From contig NC_133063.1 in the NCBI RefSeq assembly GCF_048771995.1, forward strand, positions 15,480,063 through 15,544,062: a stretch of DNA of 64,000 nucleotides, read 5' to 3'. Every line of letters begins with the position of its first letter. Position 1 is the first letter of the stretch. This DNA comes from Taeniopygia guttata (taxonomy: Eukaryota > Chordata > Aves > Passeriformes > Estrildidae). Position numbers and translations under genes: made by a program. A model generated the notes under the pieces. That model was not told the origin of the DNA and made no database searches. It worked only from the letters and a program-made list of their open reading frames with translations. This document shows, piece by piece, positions 26,301-40,900 of the stretch.

Positions 26301-29300
26301 CTTTCAAAACTATGTGATGGCTCAGAAAGTTTTACAGAAGAAGAATTGGCTGATGATATAAGTCATCTGGGAATTACCCATGAAGACTCAGACTGTATAA
26401 TTGAGGAAGTTATTTCTGGAGATAATGAGGATTTTAAACCTAGTTGTGAAGAGACAGAGAGTGAAAATGAAGATGAAGAAGAAGAGGAAGAAGAAGAGCA
26501 TGAACAACAAAAAAGACAGTGGGATACAATTTTGGCTGCTGAGCAGACAGTCGATGAAGACAGTGACAGTGCAGAACTCCCTGTTATTATGAATGAGCAT
26601 GAAGTGGAGACATCTGGGATTTCAGACTCAGAAGGTTTTCAACAAACTACACTTACAGAGAGTGATGAATTTGGCTTGGAATGCAGTGGCATAACAGACA
26701 ATAAGATTGACGTTGATGAGTACAGTAGCACTGAAGGTACTGATGAACTGGATGAATCCCCACAGAAATTCCTATGTTCAGCACAGAGTCAGATATCCCA
26801 AATTATTAACTCAGATGATGAAGAAGAGGAAGCACCTAGTCTTCTAAATCAGAGAGAATGCAGTGCTACCATTACAGATGGAGATAACACCTATACTGGA
26901 TCTGGAGATGATGATGCACTGTCAGAGGAAGATGATTTTTCCATCCCCAGTAAATATGAAAACAAACAATTCAAAGAAAATGTAGATGGACCTCTGATGA
27001 ACAATTTGAGTCAAGAATATCTTACTGAGAAGGGAAGCCATTCTGAAGAGACCACGCCAGTAGAACAGTGCTTAGAATCTGAACTTTTTTATGAATTCAG
27101 TAAACAAGCATTTACAAAGGGCAAGGTAAGCAAGCTGTATCAGAACATAAACGTATTGCTTGTGTTCTGTTAGAAGTTATATGAAAGTGTTGCTCCAATT
27201 TATTAAAGTACTGTAGTTTCTAAAACTAAACTTGCTTTTTGTTCATGCAGTCTCCTACAGTAGTATGTAGCTTGTGCAAACGAGAAGGTCATTTAAAGAA
27301 TGATTGTCCAGAAGACTTCAAGAAAATTGAGCTTGACCCACTACCACCACTGCCACCCAAGTTTTCAGTTATTCTAGATCAAGTTTGTGTCCAGTGTTAC
27401 CGTAAGTTTTTTCCTCTGAATATTGTGCCATAGAAAAAGAAACTAAAAGAAAACCTTAATACCCACTGACTAATGGTGTTACAAGTTGACAGTTTATTTG
27501 CTACATTGCCTTCAACTCTTAGATACGATTCTACAATTTGGTTTAACGGTAATGGCTCTTATAGAACTGCTCAGTAGCTTTTATCTAGAGAATTAAAAGG
27601 TGTTTAGATTTTTCTTCCAACTGGCTGGTTGATTACTCATCCAGGAAAATACATTTTCTGAGAATCTAATTTTGGGTGGAGTTTTTGACTGATGCTTTTG
27701 TATTTGTCTGATGTGAATTATGTTAACTGTTCCTTAACTTGTAGTTTTCATAAAAAAAGACTTCAGTATTCTAGAAAAAATCATGTCAAAATATCGTTTT
27801 GTAACATTTCTCCACTTTTGTTCTTTTCAGAGTGACCCAACTTTCCTCCTTTCTCTCTCGCCATTTCTGACCAGACAAAATGCATTATTTGTCTAATTAA
27901 TGTTTTTCTTTGAGCAGGTATTTCTCTTCTACTTCATCCTTGCTTTCTTTCCTTCACATGTGAATTTTCTCTTTCTCTTTCTCTTCCCTTCCCCTGCCCC
28001 ACTGTAAACCCCTCTCTATTTTCACTTGAATCTTTGCTCTTTGCTCTTCCTAAAGAGCAGTTGCTTAAATTGTTGTCTTTTTTTCTTCTTTTTTTAAAGA
28101 TGATTTTGCTCCAAATAGAGTAGAAGATCATGCTCGAGAACATATAAGACAAAGCTTGGAAATTTTCATTAGACAGGATTTCCCAGGTAATTAGGCCATT
28201 CTAACTTCTATTTATATTTTTGATTGTTCATACTTGAGTGTTTTCCAAGAAAACTTAATTTCAGTATAATAAACACTCTAGTTTTGAATATTTAACTCAT
28301 ATTGTTGCTCAGCATTGTAATACTTCATTACATTAATTTTTGTTCTAAGTCTTTTAAGGCTTTTTTTAAATTGGATTATTTTTTATTCATATATATCACA
28401 CATTAGTAGGAAGGAACAATCAAAGCAGAAGTGGAATAGTTCTACATTTGTTATTTTAACTTTGTTTATTAATCAAACTGCTCTTACAAATAACAAGGTT
28501 TTTTAGTACTTTCTACGGAAACTTACTGGTCTTGGAATATTTTAAAATATAGGTACAATATCTGTCCTATTCACAGAACCTAGGCATTTGATTCTTTTTT
28601 CCTTTGCTTGTTTCTGGAATTCTTACCTGTAACACCTGGACTTCAGTTCATCGTCTTTTAAAATTAGAAAAAGATTTTTTTTTTTGGCTGGAGTCAGGTA
28701 TATCCCTTACCCTGAGAATCTCTGTACAAAGCATTTTTCAGTCAGACGTCAGCTTGAGCCTACATGCTGATGATTTAATTCCTGGAAAACCTAACTTGTT
28801 TCTGGATTTGTTAGACTGCTTATTTGAATCAATAATAGTAGAGATTCTTTTCTCATAAGCAAAGCTGATTGGAAAGTTTTCATGCACTACAGAAATACAG
28901 TCATGTTTTCCTGCATTAGGAGACATGCAGTGGTTTGCAGCTACATACAATTTGAGATTCTGTGTTATATATAATTTGATATTTTTTGTTGATATGTGGC
29001 TGTAATACAACCCATGCCTTACAGGAACCAAGCTGGATTTGTTTGGCTCCTCAAAAAATGGCTTTGGCTTCAAACAAAGTGATCTTGATATCTGTATGAC
29101 AATAGATGGTCTGGAAACTGCTGAGGTAGGTCAAGAAGATTTTTGTTTTATGGTTAAATAAATGCAGAATTTTCTTATATTGTGTATCTAGCATAACAAA
29201 TTAATTATTTTATGAAAGCTTTTAATATTAAAAGGAAATACTAAGTTACCACTAAGGCAGATTATTTTAGGGGTGTTTACTGTTGCCCTAGGGATGAGTA

Positions 29301-32300
29301 TAAGAATAAAGTAGCCAGTTTTGCATTTCTAGCTTTATTGTGCAGGTAAGTAACATTCTTCATTGATTAAACAACTGGGAATGGGAAACAATGGAGGGGC
29401 ACATCAGTCTCCTTTCATGCCTAATGCTATCTTTTAAAAAAAGTTTCTGTTATTATATTATCAGCTGTTGATTTTACATATGCTATTTTGAAACAATTTC
29501 TTGTATTCACATAATTCTGTACAAGATGAAACATTTGATAATACAGGTTTACGCTTAATGGCGCATAATAAAAGACTTGGCTAAAATACTTGGAGCAGAT
29601 ACATCTTTCAGCTTTTTTTCTTAATGTCTTAGGGACTTGATTGCATCAGAATCATTGAAGATTTAGCAAAAGTTCTCAAGAAACAGTCAGGTAATTTTCT
29701 GGAAAATTAAAATAAGTAATTCTGGTTTTGTTACTTCATTTGCTGTAGTGACAGTGTTCTGGGGCACTGTAGGTGAAAACCATTAAGATACAACTAACAT
29801 AAAAGAGCTCATGTTAGTAAGAGAGAGATTGAGTGTTGTGAACGTTTGGATTTATTTTTGTTTGTATATATAGGTATTCAAGTTTATGATGTTATTGGAC
29901 CACATCTGATCTGGACAGATAGTATGTTTATAACTTACATGCCTAAGAACAATGATTTAAGACTTGAGGCTTCAGTTTAATAACTACGTAATTTTATGTT
30001 CAATGCATTGGAAGTGGATGGTAAAAGACATTCTGATGCAAGTCTGCCATGAGAATCCTGTTTTCTTCTTCAAGAAATCATGAATTTTATAGTGCTCGTT
30101 TTGGTGTATCTCCAATGAGTTGTGATGAACTATCATTGATGTCTTAAGCTTATTTCTCTATAAATAAATTCTACACTCTTATTTAGACTGCACTTTATTT
30201 TTTGAGGGGGCTAAACATACATTTTTATAAACTATGTTTATCAGATTGATCATGTTTGACAAATTTCTAAAATCAGTGTTAAAACATAACTGAAATACAA
30301 AATTGGTGTCAACTAAGGTTTTATTTTGTAGCCTTTTGGCTACAGTTGGAAGTTAAGTGATACTTTGTAGGACTGTTTGTAGCCATTCAGTAATAAAACA
30401 TTTCATCCTAGGTTTAAGAAATGTCTTGCCTATAACAACTGCTAAAGTCCCAATTGTCAAATTTTTCCATGTCAGAAGTGGTCTTGAAGTAGACATCAGT
30501 TTATATAATACTCTGGTAAGGTTATCTTCTTTTTTATTTTATGTTGCGTAATAAAAAACTGAGGATCTGTTTCTTGAGACTGAAGTGATTGTTTGGATGA
30601 GGTTCAAAAAACAACTGTTTCTGATTACCTGTTGCAGTTTTATATTTCAAAGAAACCTTTTTGGTTTTATTTTACTATGAGTGGTCAGCTGCACAGTTGT
30701 GACTTCACAGTTGTGACTTCACAGTTGTCACTTTCATAAGAAAATCGATTAGTTCTTCAGTAATAGTACGAAACAGTGGTTTAAGTATTGAAGTCTTTCT
30801 TAAATGAGAGACAAAACGAAGTAACTTCAGATTTTTTAGACTCCTCTTAGCATCATGGCTCTTGCCTAGCCTTTAGACCTGAAATAGTAATTTTTAACCC
30901 AGCTTGCCTGAACTATAACATATTAGAATGTAAAAAACAAACAAACACCCAAAACAATCTATGTGTTCTTGGTCAAACATTTAAAAAAGAGATTTAATTT
31001 ATTTCAATGTCTCTAATTTTCAAAACCCTGTTCCTTGAAACAGCAAAGGAAAGTTAAGTCATAGAGACAATTTTTAAGCTTTCTGAAGATTTTTTATGAG
31101 CTCACAGGAAGTTTTCAGGAGGAAACCTCAACCACTAAGTGTGAAAATGTTCTCCTTGAAGTTATGCATCCATATGTCTGTTGGTAGCTCTTACAGATCC
31201 GAGCTGAAATGCCTGGATTCAAGTAGTTACCTTCTACTAAATATTTTAAAACTGTAGTAGGAGATCAGTGCTTCTTATTTTGAAGTATTGTTCTGTGAAT
31301 GCTGCTTTGTACCACTTCCATACAGATTAAGGAAGTTGATTGGCTTTTAAAAGAGCAGGTGATAACCTCATTGTTGAGTGCTTCCTTTCTCAGTATATAT
31401 TCCTACTATGCAGGTCTTCACATATGCATTTCTTGAGGACACAACTTAAAGTTTTTCTTTTTCATGTTTTCAGCTTATTTCCTTCATGACTTCAGAGCTT
31501 CCTTATTTTCTACATGACTTTCTTATTTTTGTAGGCGTTGCATAACACCAGACTTCTGTCATCATACGCAGCTATTGATCCTAGAGTAAAATATCTGTGT
31601 TACACAATGAAAGTCTTTACAAAGGTAAGTATGTTTCAGGCATTCTAGAAGCAGTAGTTCCTGCAGCAAGGGATAATCACCATGAAAGCCAAAAATCATG
31701 TTTCTTTTTCTAGATATGTGACATTGGAGATGCATCTCGAGGTAGCCTGTCATCTTACGCATATACTCTTATGGTGCTTTATTTCCTTCAACAGAGAAAT
31801 CCACCAGTCATCCCTGTTCTTCAAGAGGTATGGTATATCAGAAAGAAATGAGTAACTGTACACGGTATTGATCAGAAGAATGTCAGTGATGAATATAAAA
31901 GGCTTTTCTAATGAGTTTTAATATTACTCTTTCAGATCTACAAAGAGCCAAAAAAGCCTGAAATTTTGGTTGATGGCTGGAATGTATATTTCTTTGATAA
32001 GATAGAGGAGTTGGTGAGTAAATTAGACTAATTGGAAATGTTACCTGTAGCTTGGCAAATGAATAGAAATTCCTTTTAAAAACATTGTTCCCAAATATAG
32101 AGGTTGAGTTTTGTGGTTTAACCCTGGCTGGCAATTAAGCACCACACAGCCACTCTCTCATTCCCTCAACCCCCTCGCTGGTGGGAAGGCTAATAAAAAA
32201 AAAGTAAAATTTGTGGGTTGGAATAAAAACACTATATTAATTGAAACAAAATCAGAGAAAATAAAATAATAATCCTCATATTGGTAATTGTTACAATGAT

Positions 32301-35300
32301 GTTAATAGTAGTAGCAGTAGTAGCAATAATGGTATTACGAGAGAGAGAGAGAGAGAAGACTAAAACCCAAGAGAAACAAGAGATGCCCAATACATCTGCC
32401 CAGCAGAGCTGACTGGTGCCCAGCCCATCCCTCAGCAGCAGTAAGTACCACTTTGTCCCTTCCCCCGAGTTCATGGGCATGGTGTGGAATATCCCTTTGG
32501 CCAGTTTGGGTTAGCTGTCCTGGTAGTGCTCCCTCCTGGCTTTTTGTGCACCTGCTGGCTGGCAGAGCATGGGAAGCTGAAAAGTCATTGACTTCAGGGT
32601 AGGTACTACTGAGCTGCAACTAAAATATCAGTGGGTTATCAATGTTATCAACATTATTCTTATGCTAAATACACAACACAGACTATACCACCTACTGAGG
32701 ACAAAATTAATTCTATCCAGAACAAATACAGGAATTGAAGTGGAGTAGCTCCTGTTATGAAAATCCCATTGCTGTGTTGTAAAGGTTTTAGGATATGGTT
32801 AGCTGTAATTCATCTGTGAAAAAATAAACTCCAAAATCTGACAAAATAGATCACAGAATTATTTTAAGCTGTTAAGGATGATTGATTGTTCTTTGTCTCT
32901 CTGGATGAGGATAACTGCTGCCACCTGTATATCTGGTCAATTCCCTTGAATAATTTTGTTTTATACAGACTCATAAAGTGAATTGATAAATTCTTTTCTT
33001 AAGAGGCAAAACCTAGTGCCAGAAGTTCCATTAATTGTCCACTTCCATTCTTAATAGATTAAAAAATATACTGTTTAAAACCAATATTGGATTGTAAATT
33101 ATGAAATGAAGCGTTCTAGTGTAGCTCCATTGTTTTTCTGTATAAAATAAATTGTGAAAATATATTATGGAAAGCATGAAAATCATGAAAATGTTTAATA
33201 TAGATACTGAATGTAACTACTTTTGTCATTTTAGCCAGTTGTTTGGCCAGACTATGGGAAAAACACTGAATCTGCTGGGCAACTATGGCTGGGACTTCTC
33301 CGCTTCTACACAGAAGAATTTGATTTTAAAGAGCATGTCATCTGCATCAGGAGAAAAAATCTGCTTACAACTTTCAAGAAGCAGTGGACCTCCAAATATA
33401 TTGTAATTGAAGGTAAAACCAAATAAAATACCAGAATATGGAAAACGTCTTTAACATGAAAATTTTGCTTTTTTCACAAGGCTTATTTATTTTTCTATTA
33501 CTAGATTATAAATTGTTACATGCTCATGTTTTGAAAGATCTCAAAATTGCCACTGAGTCTCAGTAGTAAATATTATTTAGTAGCAAATATTATTCAGTAG
33601 AATAAACATTATTCATAAGGGTTTTTTTGGCTACTGAAAAGAAGTTGTAAAGCAAATGTCACACTTTTCATTATGAAGTAAATGGCAGAAAAATAGATTT
33701 AACAAAACCCCTTGGCAAAAAACTTAGGTCTAATGCAATTGAAGTGTTCTCAAAAATACTAGGTTTATCTGAGCCTGTATTTACTTAAATGATTCAACTC
33801 TGTATGATTACTGATTACTATCACTGTTTATTACTGTGATCTCTGACGGAGAAAATGCAGTGACATATTTTAGAAATAATCTGTAACTTGTTTTCTGACC
33901 CATTTTATTTTCATGGAAAGAATTTCTACTCTTTTGGTCTGCACATTGAGGAATGCCTGTCATGTTATTTTCTACAGATCCCTTTGATTTGAACCACAAT
34001 CTTGGAGCTGGATTGTCAAGAAAAAGTAAGTCTTCTGTTAACAATTTCAGTTACAAAGTGAAGATCTTGTCTTGGATATTCTTTTACATTCTAGTTTGAT
34101 CTTTGAATTATTATTTCAGTTTGGGGTTTTTTTTCTTCCACAGTGACAAATTTTATAATGAAGGCTTTTATCAATGGCAGAAGGGTATTTGGTACCCCTA
34201 TAAAAATATTTCCTAAAGAATACCCATCAAAAATGGTAAGTTCCTTCTAAGAGGAGTATGTGTGAGCTCTTTGGCATATAACTTAGCCTTTGCAGGACTG
34301 TGGCTACACTCACTGCAAACTCTAAAATTTCCACACTTCTCTAAAAATCGTGGGAGTTACTGCTGAGTACCATTTTGATGTTACTTGCATGTAAAATATT
34401 TTGGTATGCAGAATATTAGTCAGAGTCAGAATTTCATTCTGGAGATTTATCTATTTTAATCCAAATCAAAACTACTTAGCATTTCTTAAAACTACAGTTC
34501 TATAACAGTGTGCAGACCTGGTGGTGAGAAGGCTGCCTATCAAAGAAGAGGTCAGTGACCCGTTAATTCATCAGGTCTTGCAGGGTTCAGCTACAGACCC
34601 TAGGTTTATTCTTTTCTGTAACTCTTACTGCTGTTTTTATACTTTTGTATCTGTCTTGGTTTCCAGGTGTTTGGATTTTCATTTTAAATATATTATTTCT
34701 TCTACAGGAGTACTTTTTTGATCCTGAGGTTCTAACAGAAGGAGAATTGGCACCAAATGATAGATGCTGCAGAACTTGTGGTAAAATTGGCCATTTCATG
34801 AAGGATTGTCCCATGAGACAAAAGTGAGTATAGTATTGGCATGTGTGTGTAACTTTTTCCCTTAGGTTTGTTCAAGAAAGATTAGGATAGTGATGCTAAA
34901 GCAAAATGTGTTGATTATTTAGCTGCAGATTATTTAGTAACCTGAATTAAATTTAAAATGTATCAGGACCTCGTTTGGCAGTGGTGGATAGTGTTGCTAC
35001 AGAACTGTTAAAGTATCAATACTTACTCTCCATTTTGTTACACAGGAAAGGAGTAGTCAAAGAGAATCTAAATATTCAGCAGAGCTGAATTAACTATGTG
35101 CTGTGAAAAGTACTCACAGATACGTACTATAATTTTATTTATTTAATAGCTTCTACTACCAGAATTTTGCTGCTCCTAGCAAGACATGATTTTGTCAAGT
35201 TCACAGAATCATGCAATTCCTATCGAAAGCAAGGCGAGAATGTCACAGCATTACTTTTCATAAGCACGCATGCATGAGAACACTGTCCTGTTTTACATAC

Positions 35301-37889
35301 AAGAGAATGTTTCCTGTCCCTGAGTAGCCATGTCCAATATTCAATGACTCTTCTGGCAACAGATGAATGGCTAAATGGCTTTTGTCACTCTTCCTCTTAT
35401 GAAATGTCTAAACTTAAAACTCATCCTTTAATTCTGATTTTCGTTAAGACAAAGCTCTTTAAAGACTTCATGTCTTAAAAAACTGTGAAATCTTAAAAAC
35501 CTTTATGCTCACTTGTAAGGTGGATGGAAAAATCTAGCCAATGTTTAGAATCTGTTTGTGGTAAAAGCTGTCATTAAAAATCATTTGCACTTTCCTGTGA
35601 CTAAGTAAAAAAAAACAACTACTAAGCTACTAGCATCATGTTGGATGAAGTGGCTGTTCCAAATATGTTAGAGATTTGTGAACTTATATTGTTGATCCTG
35701 TTAATTTGGGAATTACTCAGCTTTAGCAATTGCAAGCACAGTAGCTGATGATAGTTTGAAATTAAAGAATGCTGAAGGTGATGTGAAAGCCTCCTCAACA
35801 TCCAAACTGCTGTCTAGATCAGTGGATTTTTAATCTTGCATTCTGAACTGAAGCACAAGTTCATTGCACACATTCAGCTACATTCTATACAACATTAGAG
35901 GAAAAGTAAATGGGATTGTGCATCTAAGAACAGAAATGCCCTGTGGTGTAAAACCACTGATATATTTGAATCCTCTGTGCAGCCATTTATTGCATAAGGG
36001 AGTGCTGTCTATGAAGGAAAAACTAGTTATTTTCTGTAGTCTCTTCTCATGCACTCCCTCAGACATCAAGACATTGACTACAATGCTTGAAGTGAAACTA
36101 ACCAGCCAATTCCATATCCACTGAGTGGTCCACCTATCAAATCCATGTCTTTCAAATTTATAGAAAAGGATGTTGTGTAAGACAGTGTTAAATGCTTTAC
36201 AGAAGTCCAGGTTCATTATTTCAATCACTTTTCCTTACCCACCATTTCTGTAACCATTATTTATAGAAAGCTACCAGATTTGTGAGGCATGATTTGCAAA
36301 AGCATGTTGGTTGTCACCAGTTGCCTCTCTGTTTTCCACGTGCCTTAGCATAGTTTTCAGGTGGATCTGCTCCATGGTCTTACCAGGCAGAGGTGAGACT
36401 GACCAACCTATAGTTCTCCAGGTCTTCCTCTTACGCGTTTTTTAAAAATAAAGAAGCTCACCTTGAAGCTCATGCCATTTTTTTGCCTTTCATTCAGTTT
36501 TGTGAAGTATTTTCAAGTTTCTAGCCATTAGCAATACATCCAACTTGCCAAAGGAGCCTGGTATCATCTTCAGATTTGGAGGTTTCACTCCTATCTCCTT
36601 CTCTAGTCATGTATAAAGTTGTTAGATGAAACAAGTCTGACAGTGGTAGTGTTTCTTCACTACTAGACCTTTAAGTCACATCTAATGTTAGAAGTTTCTC
36701 TCAACAGAAGAGACTTTTAGAGTGAGTATGCAGTTTCAGAAGGAAAGGGCTCAGTTCCGGTTGAGTCATACAAATAATAAAAAACCCAGAACTATAGCCC
36801 TATTTTTTTGTACTTTAACATTTTGCTTGTTTCTTTTCTTCTATTGTATGCAACTTGAGCAGCCAGATTTTCAGTTGTTCTTGTATTTTTTGGGCTACTA
36901 TTATTAGGATTTAGGACTGTATTTTTGGTAATCACATATGCACTTGGACAAAGAGAGACTTTTGTCTCCCGCGATTTTCCTGGGAAGCTGTGAGAAGCTG
37001 TGAGAAAGCTCAGAGAAAAGAATGAGATACAGTTCTTATCTTCACTTGCTGTGCCTGTTGGAATGTGTTACGGAGATTTGTTTAACCAAAGGGTGATTTC
37101 TTAATTGGTCACTGGTGATGGTGTTTGGATTAATTGACCAATCTGTATCAGTCTGTCAGCAAGAGCGATGGGGGTTTCTTAATAGTATAGTATAGTACAC
37201 TAAAGCGATTGATCAGACATATGGAATCATGGAGTCAATGCTAATTATTACTCAGTGGGGACCCCTGATACAATATGTATTATCATCTGATTGTAAAGTT
37301 AAATTATTAAATACATGTAACATCGTGAGTGACGAAGTGGAGCACTGTTTGGTGGAAGAGTCAAAGGAAACCTATGTCAATTCACTTTATTTATCCCACT
37401 GAAGATACATTTTTTCTAAGGACAGCACATGCATTTTCTGTCTGGCTTTTTTATTGACTCTGTGTGAATGTAAGGCCTCTGAATTCTGTAGCACTTTTCT
37501 ACTCCTGCAGACTCAGACGGCGTCGTGATTATGAAGGTACACAAAGGTATGGGGAAATCAAGGAGAAAAAAAGCAAAGAGGACAAAGAAATGCAGAATAA
37601 ACCACCAGAAAAGGAAAACTTAATCAAGGAGGGAAAGTTGCACCTGTGTACACTGCAAAAGAGGAAACTAGCAAGGGTGATAGCGGAAACTGGAAGAGAG
37701 AAGGCTCCCAGGCAATCAGAAAAATGGAAGCGCCTGGAAGACAGAGACATAAGAGAAAAACGTTGTTTTATCTGTGGAAGAGAAGGTCATATTAAAAAGG
37801 AATGCCCACAATATAAAGGAGTTGCAGGTATGAAACTGATCAAGCTGAGTAGTTTAAATAGCACTTACGGGTTGTTTTGTTTTTTGGTG

Positions 37890-37920
<31 letters not shown>

Positions 37921-40900
37921 TGTATTTTTAATATGATTGACTAACAGATAAGGGTTTTGCATATGTAAATGTGGAGGTTTTTTTAATGTAGTCACATTTA
38001 ACCATTTTCCCTTCATCCTCGCCTTCCTTTCAGAAACGTGCTGTATCCTGAGAGATTTGGCATGGTTTCTCTTAGCAGATATTTGTATTAAAAAGGGTAT
38101 GAGTATCAAATATGTTGAAATTGCTTCCATTGTCGTCACAAGATGTGAGTTTGTCAACATTTCAAATTACTGGAAGCTTCTCTTCCAGTTCATCATAATT
38201 GCAAAAAACGCTAGTGTTACAGCTCTTCACATTTACCTAAACCAGAATGATTCTATACAACTCTGAAGTCAATATGAAAAGTGTACAGATTTGCTCAGAT
38301 TGAGTTTTGTGAATAAAATAATGTTTTTGACAACTTAGCAGTTGAAGGGATACAGAAGTTCATCTTGTAGATCATGATTGATAGACCTGAATGAAATACT
38401 GTTAAGCAAAATAATATAATAATCTAAGTCATCTTTCAAATATAATGGATTGCTCATCATTTGTGTGGTGAAGGAATATCTTTCTAAGATAAAACTGAGA
38501 CTTAAGACAGTAGGTGGTACTTGTAATTAGCTTCCAAAGGAACAAAGTATCACTGTTTCCCTGTAGGTGAACCTGGGTGCAGTTAAGTTCTGGCTGGAAA
38601 AAATTTGTTTTACAAATTAGCCATGACTTGACCTCTTAGAGGAACAGATTGGAGTCTTTTATAGAAACATTTTTCAAACCAGCTTTTCTCTACTTGCAAA
38701 AATATCCTGTCTGCCTTAGATCAAGAAACTCTTCATAGTCAGATACATTTAGTGAAAGATAGCACGAGACTGTGTAAAAATACTGGAAGAGGAAGGGAAA
38801 TGGTGCAAGTATATTCAAAATTGTAATCTATTTAGAAATATTCTTACCTTGATAGACTACTAGAAGTACTGGATAGACAGAAAAGTTGATTAAAAATTGA
38901 AACCATGCTCCATTCAGCTTCTGACCTTTTGAAGGTATATGTCAGGTCTAAATTTAACTTTTGACTTTGTTCATCTTTGACCTTTTCTCACTAAACTTCT
39001 CTTCCAGCCATTCTGTTTGCTGTAATACTGAGTCTGCTAAGGTGGAGGGAAATATGCCTGACTGTTTCATAGTCAATCATATTTAGCATTCATCACCATG
39101 AGAACTATACTTAGGCTGTACAGTATATATGTCTAAAATAGTAAGTCCTGCAATAGGTGTTTTTATCTATTATCTGTATTTTGGAAATTAATATATATCA
39201 ATTTGAAAGAATTACTGTAGGCTGGGCTTTGTCTTTTATTGCTTGCTTAGTGCCTGAAGTGTTCTCTCTAGTTGAATAAAGTACTACAAACAAATGGATC
39301 AAAGAGTTTAGATTTGACTCTTTGCATTGCTGCAGTTTGTGAGACTAAGGACACTTCACTTACCACCTTACCTTCATTCATTCTAAGTTCCCTGTCTCCT
39401 GCTGATTCTGGAGGAGGAATCAAAGATTAATTTATTGTAGGTTCCTAGTTTAAATGTATGTTACCACATTATGCAAGTTTTCCATATCATAAAATCGAGA
39501 AAAATAATAATATCCTACGTTCTACATTTTGTGATTCTAGACAGAAAATATTTTGGTGTTTTTCTGTTTTATGATAATTGAAATGGAAACTAGTTTCCAA
39601 TTAACAACTCATTTTTATTATTTTTTCAGATGGCTCAAAGCCAGAAGTGTTGTGCAGGTCCCCTTCTTTACCCACTGCTGTCAAATATGCTGGTAGATTA
39701 AATCAGGTGAACACCAAGTGCTACTTTGGTTTAATCTTTTACTTTTTATATGTTTTAAAGTCCATATAAAGTAATTAAGAAAAGCTTTAGCTAAGCTTTC
39801 AAGCAAAACCTTTTATGTTGTGCAATTAAATACTTCAGTTTTGTTGGTTTATTAATGTGTATTTTTTTTATAGGGAGTGCTTATGCATGAAGAAAAAAAG
39901 AAACAAAAAGGAAAAGTATTTTTGAGTCCCCAGTCAGGTTTGTATATTTTCAGTTCAGTTCAGAAACTATGTGTAAAAGCCTGGCCAACAGGGTGAGGGG
40001 AGGGGATTCTGCCCCTCTGCTCTGCTAAGACCCCACCTGGAACCCTGCAGCCAGCTCTGGGGTCCCAGCACAGGAAGGACATGGAACTCTTGGAGCCAGT
40101 CCAGAAGAGGGTCACCAAGATGATAGAGAGATGGAGCACTTCTCTTATGGAGAGGTTGAGAGGGTTGGGGTTGTTCAGCCTAGAGAAAAGAAGGCTTCAA
40201 GGAAGACTGTTGTGGCCTTTCAGTTGTAAAAAGGGGCCTTTAAGAAAGGTGGGAACAAACTTTTCAGCAGGCACTGTTGTGATAGTAAGGGGTAATGGTT
40301 TGAAACAGAAAGAGGGTAAATTTACATTAAAGAAAGTTTGGTGAAACATGGGCACAGATTGCCCAGAGAGACTTCACCCCTGAAAACATCCAAGGTCAGG
40401 TTGGATGGGCTCTGAGCAACTTGATCTGGTTGAAGATGTCTCTGCCCACAGCAGGAGGATTGGACTAAATGACCTTCAACCCAAATCATTCTATAATTGT
40501 TTGATTCTTCATCAGTCCTCTAGCTAAATTGCTGAACACAGTGGCAGCTTGAACAGGCTGAAGCCACCTATTTTTTTTAATCCGGAGAAGTGTACAAATT
40601 CTGAGTGTTGTACTGGAAGCAAAATTTGGGCATAACGATTGTGCGCCCTGTCATTGATCTGGTAGATTTATTTTGCAGCAGGGTATGGTGGAGTTGTATC
40701 AATCTCCTGTTTCAGCTTACATGGGGTTCTCTGATACTTCAGGGACAAAACGTGGAATGCTTTCCTGTGAAGGTTTCTTGCAGTAATTGTCTAGAATTAT
40801 ACATGATAAACTAACTTAGAGATTATCAAGCCACATCCTTGGTCTGAATTGCCAAAATGCAGGCAAGCTAAAATTATCTTTAGAAGTAGCAGTAAGGTAT

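Noticed and set aside
35878-36228. 116-codon minus-strand frame with reverse-transcriptase text
   Set aside because: It is a decayed internal fragment of a CR1 LINE, not a host gene.
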